A stretch of 64,000 bases of DNA from Dryas octopetala (taxonomy: Eukaryota; Streptophyta; Magnoliopsida; Rosales; Rosaceae), in NCBI GenBank assembly GCA_963921425.1, contig OY992832.1, positions 29,477,489 through 29,541,488 on the forward strand. Reading direction: 5' to 3'. Each line of letters opens with the position of its first letter. The stretch's first letter is position 1. The notes below the pieces were generated by a model. The model was not told where the DNA came from and made no database searches. It saw nothing but the letters and a program-made list of their open reading frames with translations. Both the position numbers and the translations under genes were made by a program. Below, piece by piece: positions 60,578-64,000 of this stretch.

Positions 60578-63500
60578 ATGATAAAGACTTCAGTCTTGCC
60601 TTGCAAGGTGTGTATGCTAAATTCTTCTTAAGCAACTCTGTTACTGCATGACAACAACTTTTAGATTCAGTTCAAGCAATAACAACATTGTACTAAAAAA
60701 GTTTATCTAATTCTGAATTTGTCAAAAAAAAATTTGTTGTGACATAGGCTTTAAAGTTTCCATCTGTAAAGTTTGAAGGGTCTAACCAGTTAGGATACAA
60801 AAGAACAAAGATGGAGCTCACTATAACACGCCCGGATGATTGGCATCTTCACCTTCGTGACGGTGAACTTCTTGAAGCTGTAGTCCCCCACAGGTTACTT
60901 TTCTTTGACAATGAAAATACATGTGCATATATTTTCTTGTAGATTATGGGTAGTTGTATTCTGATGTCAGTTTTATCGGCAGTGCAAGTCAGTTTGGAAG
61001 GGGAATAGTGATGCCAAATCTAAAAACCCCTATCACAACCACAGCTGCAGCTGTTGCTTACCGAGAATCCATCTTGAAAGCTTTGCCTGCTGGTAGCGAC
61101 TTCACTCCTCTTATGACACTTTATTTGACAGATACCACAAGTCCTAATGAGATCAAGCTTGCAAGTAAGTCCAACATATGATATGCAGCTTTTGATGCCT
61201 ATTTTCAGATGATAACAAGATTCAACTTTGGTCAACCCATTTGCAGCTTACTAGTCTTCATTTATTTATTTTTTCTCAATTTGAAATGATTCTAGTGCTT
61301 TAGTTGTCCTCTCTCTACTGTTTGTTTAATGACTTATGCTCCTAGTGCTAAAGAAAACTTGTAAAACTAACTCATTATGTAGTTGATTGACCATAAATTC
61401 TAAAATTTGACTATGGGCGTGTGTGCTTGATCCTGGTAAGGTATGCCTGATCAAATTTCTCCCTTTCTAATGTTGCCACCCTAAGGATCAACTTCTTTTT
61501 CTTTTTTTTCGGATTCTTTCTTTCCTTTTTTGTTTATTTGCGATAAGTTTTTTATCCTCATTGGGTTGTTAGATTTATCAGCTGTCTAACTTTTATGGTT
61601 ATATAATGTCAGTTTTCCTCCAGAACAAGTTTATGTGAAGATTAAACTTCCTTCATTTGTCTAGTTAGATGCTTGCAGGCTATTTTTTGTTTGTTTTCCT
61701 TACAATCTCTAGGTTATAGTGTTCCACTTATGATTCTGATTGTATTGACAGGAGAAAGTGGGGTTGTATTTGCTGTGAAGTTGTATCCTGCTGGTGCTAC
61801 AACAAATTCTCAAGATGGAGTTACAGATCTTTTTGGAAGATGCCTACCGGTCCTTGAGGAGATGGTTGAACATAATATGCCTCTGCTGGTATTCTCACTG
61901 CCTCAAAAACTTGAACTGTTTTCTCTCTCCTTGTCTATACCTAAGAGGTGATTATGCAGTTTTGTTCCTACTCTCTCACTGTGGCAGTTTGTTTTTTTGT
62001 TTTTTGATAAGTAATGAATATCAAAATACTTTTGACAAAGATAGTTGAGAACACATGTAGAAGAAAAATTATATTTGTTTTAGGTATAGGTGCAACCTTA
62101 GAAATTAGTTTATTTTGTTAGAATTGGAATTTATGATTAATTGTTTAGCTTTATATATAATTATGATGGTGGATGCAAGAAAACTTATGTTTCTTATGGG
62201 CATAGGCTAAAAGCTTAGAACTAAATTAGATATATTGTAACAGATTTGGAATTTATTAATTTATTTTAATATATTTTATTATTATTTTGGGCTTTCTTTG
62301 TCATTATAGGATTTTCTATGTATAGGTCTTATTGTAATAGGTTTTTAAAATTTCGGCATCTTTATTTGATTATAAACAAGTGAGTTTACCTTACTTGCCT
62401 ATCTTTCTTCTCTTAGCCTCTATTCTATCATTTCCTCTCTCTTTACTTTTCCTGCCCTCCTAGTTTCTCTCTCTGTTCTTAATATATTGGTTATGGAACA
62501 ATCTTTCCCTACCATAGTGTCTTAATAAAACGTGTGGATAGACAAAAGGTAAAAAGGTTGTCCGGTAGGACAGTATTTGATTGGTTCTTTAACTTTAATA
62601 TAAGCAGTAGGACAAGTACACCTAAAACAGATTACATGTTGAACTTCACAGCATGTTGTTTTCCTTCTCAAGTTGTGTTGTTTGTCCATTTTCTGAAGAC
62701 ATCATCTGCAGTTAGTACTTTGATATCTATGAGCTATTTTATTTCAGGTTCATGGGGAGGTTACAGATCCTGATGTTGATGTATTTGATCGTGAAAAGGT
62801 CTTCATTGACACTGTTTTAGAACCATTAATCCAAAGGCTTCCACAGCTGAAGGTTGTGATGGAGCATATCACTACAATGGATGCTGTTAAGTTTGTTGAG
62901 TCTTGCAGAGAAGGTATGCTTAATCACTTAGATTTAAGACTTCTGGCATTCACCTTTATTTTCCTCTTTTTGGACAAGAGATAGATTGTCTTTTCTTATT
63001 ATCCCAGTATTGAATTGGACATCCCAATTTCATGTAGTTTTAATTTGTTAGGTTCCGTAGCAGCAACAGTTACTCCACAACATCTTCTTCTGAATAGAAA
63101 TTCTCTTTTTCAAGGAGGACTGCAGCCTCACAATTACTGTCTGCCTATACTCAAAAGAGAGATCCACAGTAAGTTTCATTAAACATATTTCAGATGCTGC
63201 AAATCTTCATGTGCACCATTGGACTTTAAACTTTGTTTTTCTCATTAACTGTCAAAAGTTGTCATGCCTTGCCTTTGCCTTTGTTTAAGTGCTGTTGTTG
63301 GATTGTCCTTGTGGTGTATTCTTGAATTATTGGATTTGATGGAATTACATGCTTCACTTATGATTTAGAAGAAATAAATAAATAAAAAATAAGTAGTTTT
63401 ATGTTATCTCTCTTTGGAGCTAATTTATTGTTGCTTATCTAGGACGGGCTATTGTGTCAGCTGTTACTAGTGGAAGTAAAAGATTTTTCCTTGGAACTGA

Positions 63501-63603
63501 TAGTGCTCCTCATGAGAAACGAAATAAAGAATGTCCTTGTGGGTGTGCTGGTATATACAGTGCCCCTGTTGCTCTATCATTATATGCTAAGGTCTTTGAA
63601 GAG
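60578..63603 (+). CDS. PYR4: Dihydroorotase (class II, PyrC type), 5' seven exons; gene continues off the right edge
   Basis: Cyclises N-carbamoyl-L-aspartate to dihydroorotate, step three of de novo pyrimidine synthesis. Exons: 60578-60607, 60748-60893, 60983-61164, 61752-61888, 62748-62913, 63052-63168, 63443-63603; every junction is GT-AG and in frame, giving 313 residues so far. Zinc-site residues: H43 and H45 (WHLHLRDGE), K129 ([10 protein letters not shown], the carboxylated lysine), H167 (VHGEV), H205 (MEHITT) and D279 (LGTDSAPHE). The first exon encodes [10 protein letters not shown] and the second continues 21 residues before [11 protein letters not shown], a basic extension like the organelle-targeting N-terminus of Arabidopsis PYR4. 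Met32 (60811) is an alternative start for a shorter form. Plant enzymes are about 350-380 residues, so the last exon or exons lie beyond 64000. No disabling change seen. Confidence 0.95.
61165..61751 (+). other. Dihydroorotase intron 3
   Basis: 587 bp, GTAAGT donor and TTGACAG acceptor, pyrimidine-rich near 61490-61560. Nothing else recognised. Confidence 0.85.
61889..62747 (+). other. Dihydroorotase intron 4
   Basis: 859 bp, GTATTC donor and TTTCAG acceptor; AT-rich, no gene or clear transposon inside. Confidence 0.85.
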
Positions 63604-64000
63604 GTAATAATTCCGGTATTAGCTTTCGTTGATTGGACTTGCTTGCAGTTGTGTTTCCTTTTCTTCCTTTTTGTATTTTGTTTTTCAGACAATGTGATTC
63701 ATGAAGCCCTAATTAAATCGAAACCATTCCACCCTTCACCTAATTTGTCATCTCGATGCTTTCTTGGCTACTTTTGTCATTTATCCTATGAGGATTATTA
63801 CTTTGTGGATCTCTTTGAAGTCTTCCAATTGCTACCCCAAGCCACTGTAGGAACAAGTCATTGGTGGCCAATCAGGCACACATAATTGTTTGTTATTGTT
63901 GTTGTCTACAACTACATCATCACCTTTATGAATTCCTTTCATTTAAGAATGCCTAGTGTAAGTAGTCATGACAATTTAAAAAAAAAAAAAAATGGTACTG
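63604..64000 (+). other. Dihydroorotase intron 7, start only
   Basis: Begins GTAATAATTCC after Phe-Glu-Glu. The expected next exon (a Gly-Ala-Leu-Asp-Lys-Leu-Glu type start) is not present before the window ends. The open frame across this stretch is intron read-through. Confidence 0.75.

Noticed and set aside
63604-63885. Alternative C-terminus of dihydroorotase by read-through
   Set aside because: Follows a good GT donor at a position where the family continues with conserved residues not encoded here.

Overview
The window is nuclear DNA of a flowering plant, most likely a woody eudicot. The evidence is AT-rich DNA with GT-AG introns, an R2R3-MYB gene of the MYB46/MYB83 clade, a plant-type dihydroorotase gene, a fragment of the plastid trnV-UAC gene, and many plant transposon families (CACTA, Ty1/copia, Ty3/gypsy, hAT, Mutator-like). 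Species cannot be fixed from sequence alone. Only two host genes look intact: the MYB gene (21286-23930, minus) and the 5' seven exons of a dihydroorotase gene (60578-63603, plus, running off the right edge). Most of the rest is transposon-derived.

Layout. 1-9527: right-hand part of a CACTA (En/Spm) element on the minus strand, with decayed TNP2- and TNP1-type genes, ending in a CACTACTACAA terminus at 9527. It sits inside a copia reverse transcriptase gene whose 3' half and LTR run 9528-10813. That copia sits inside a gypsy integrase region (10815-11383) followed by the gypsy 3' LTR (11384-17893). The gypsy LTR is itself interrupted by a non-autonomous hAT element (12369-13676) and a 3-kb solo LTR (14513-17549). 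17894-18480: plastid DNA insertion. 18936-19249: Mutator-type MITE. 21286-23930: MYB gene with microsatellite-rich 5' flank. 25330-25730 and 26014-26184: two MITEs, the first a near-perfect hairpin. 26564-29376: solo LTR.

29400-36034: decayed copia on the minus strand, split by a chimeric LTR with inverted halves (30831-33009). 36035 to about 56450: one long LTR-like sequence split by two separate hAT elements. The first hAT (36343-47211) carries a RICESLEEPER-like transposase pseudogene and contains a solo LTR (37564-42887), which contains another solo LTR (38396-41026). The second hAT (49070-54820) carries a BED/DUF659 transposase pseudogene and contains a solo LTR (49237-52033). 56830-57050: FAR1/MULE-like protein remnant. 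57270-59553: MITEs and a Mutator-like element with long terminal inverted repeats. 59554-60577: leader region of the dihydroorotase gene.

Most element ends were fixed by reading target-site duplications directly: 5 bp for LTRs, 8 bp for hATs, 9-10 bp for Mutator types. These give a readable order of insertion. Working host functions are limited to secondary-wall transcription control (MYB) and de novo pyrimidine synthesis (dihydroorotase); nothing links the two genes beyond proximity. I found no CRISPR array, operon or clearly new multi-gene system. The most unusual structures are the inverted chimeric LTR, the deep nests of solo LTRs, and the Mutator-like element with non-transposon filler.
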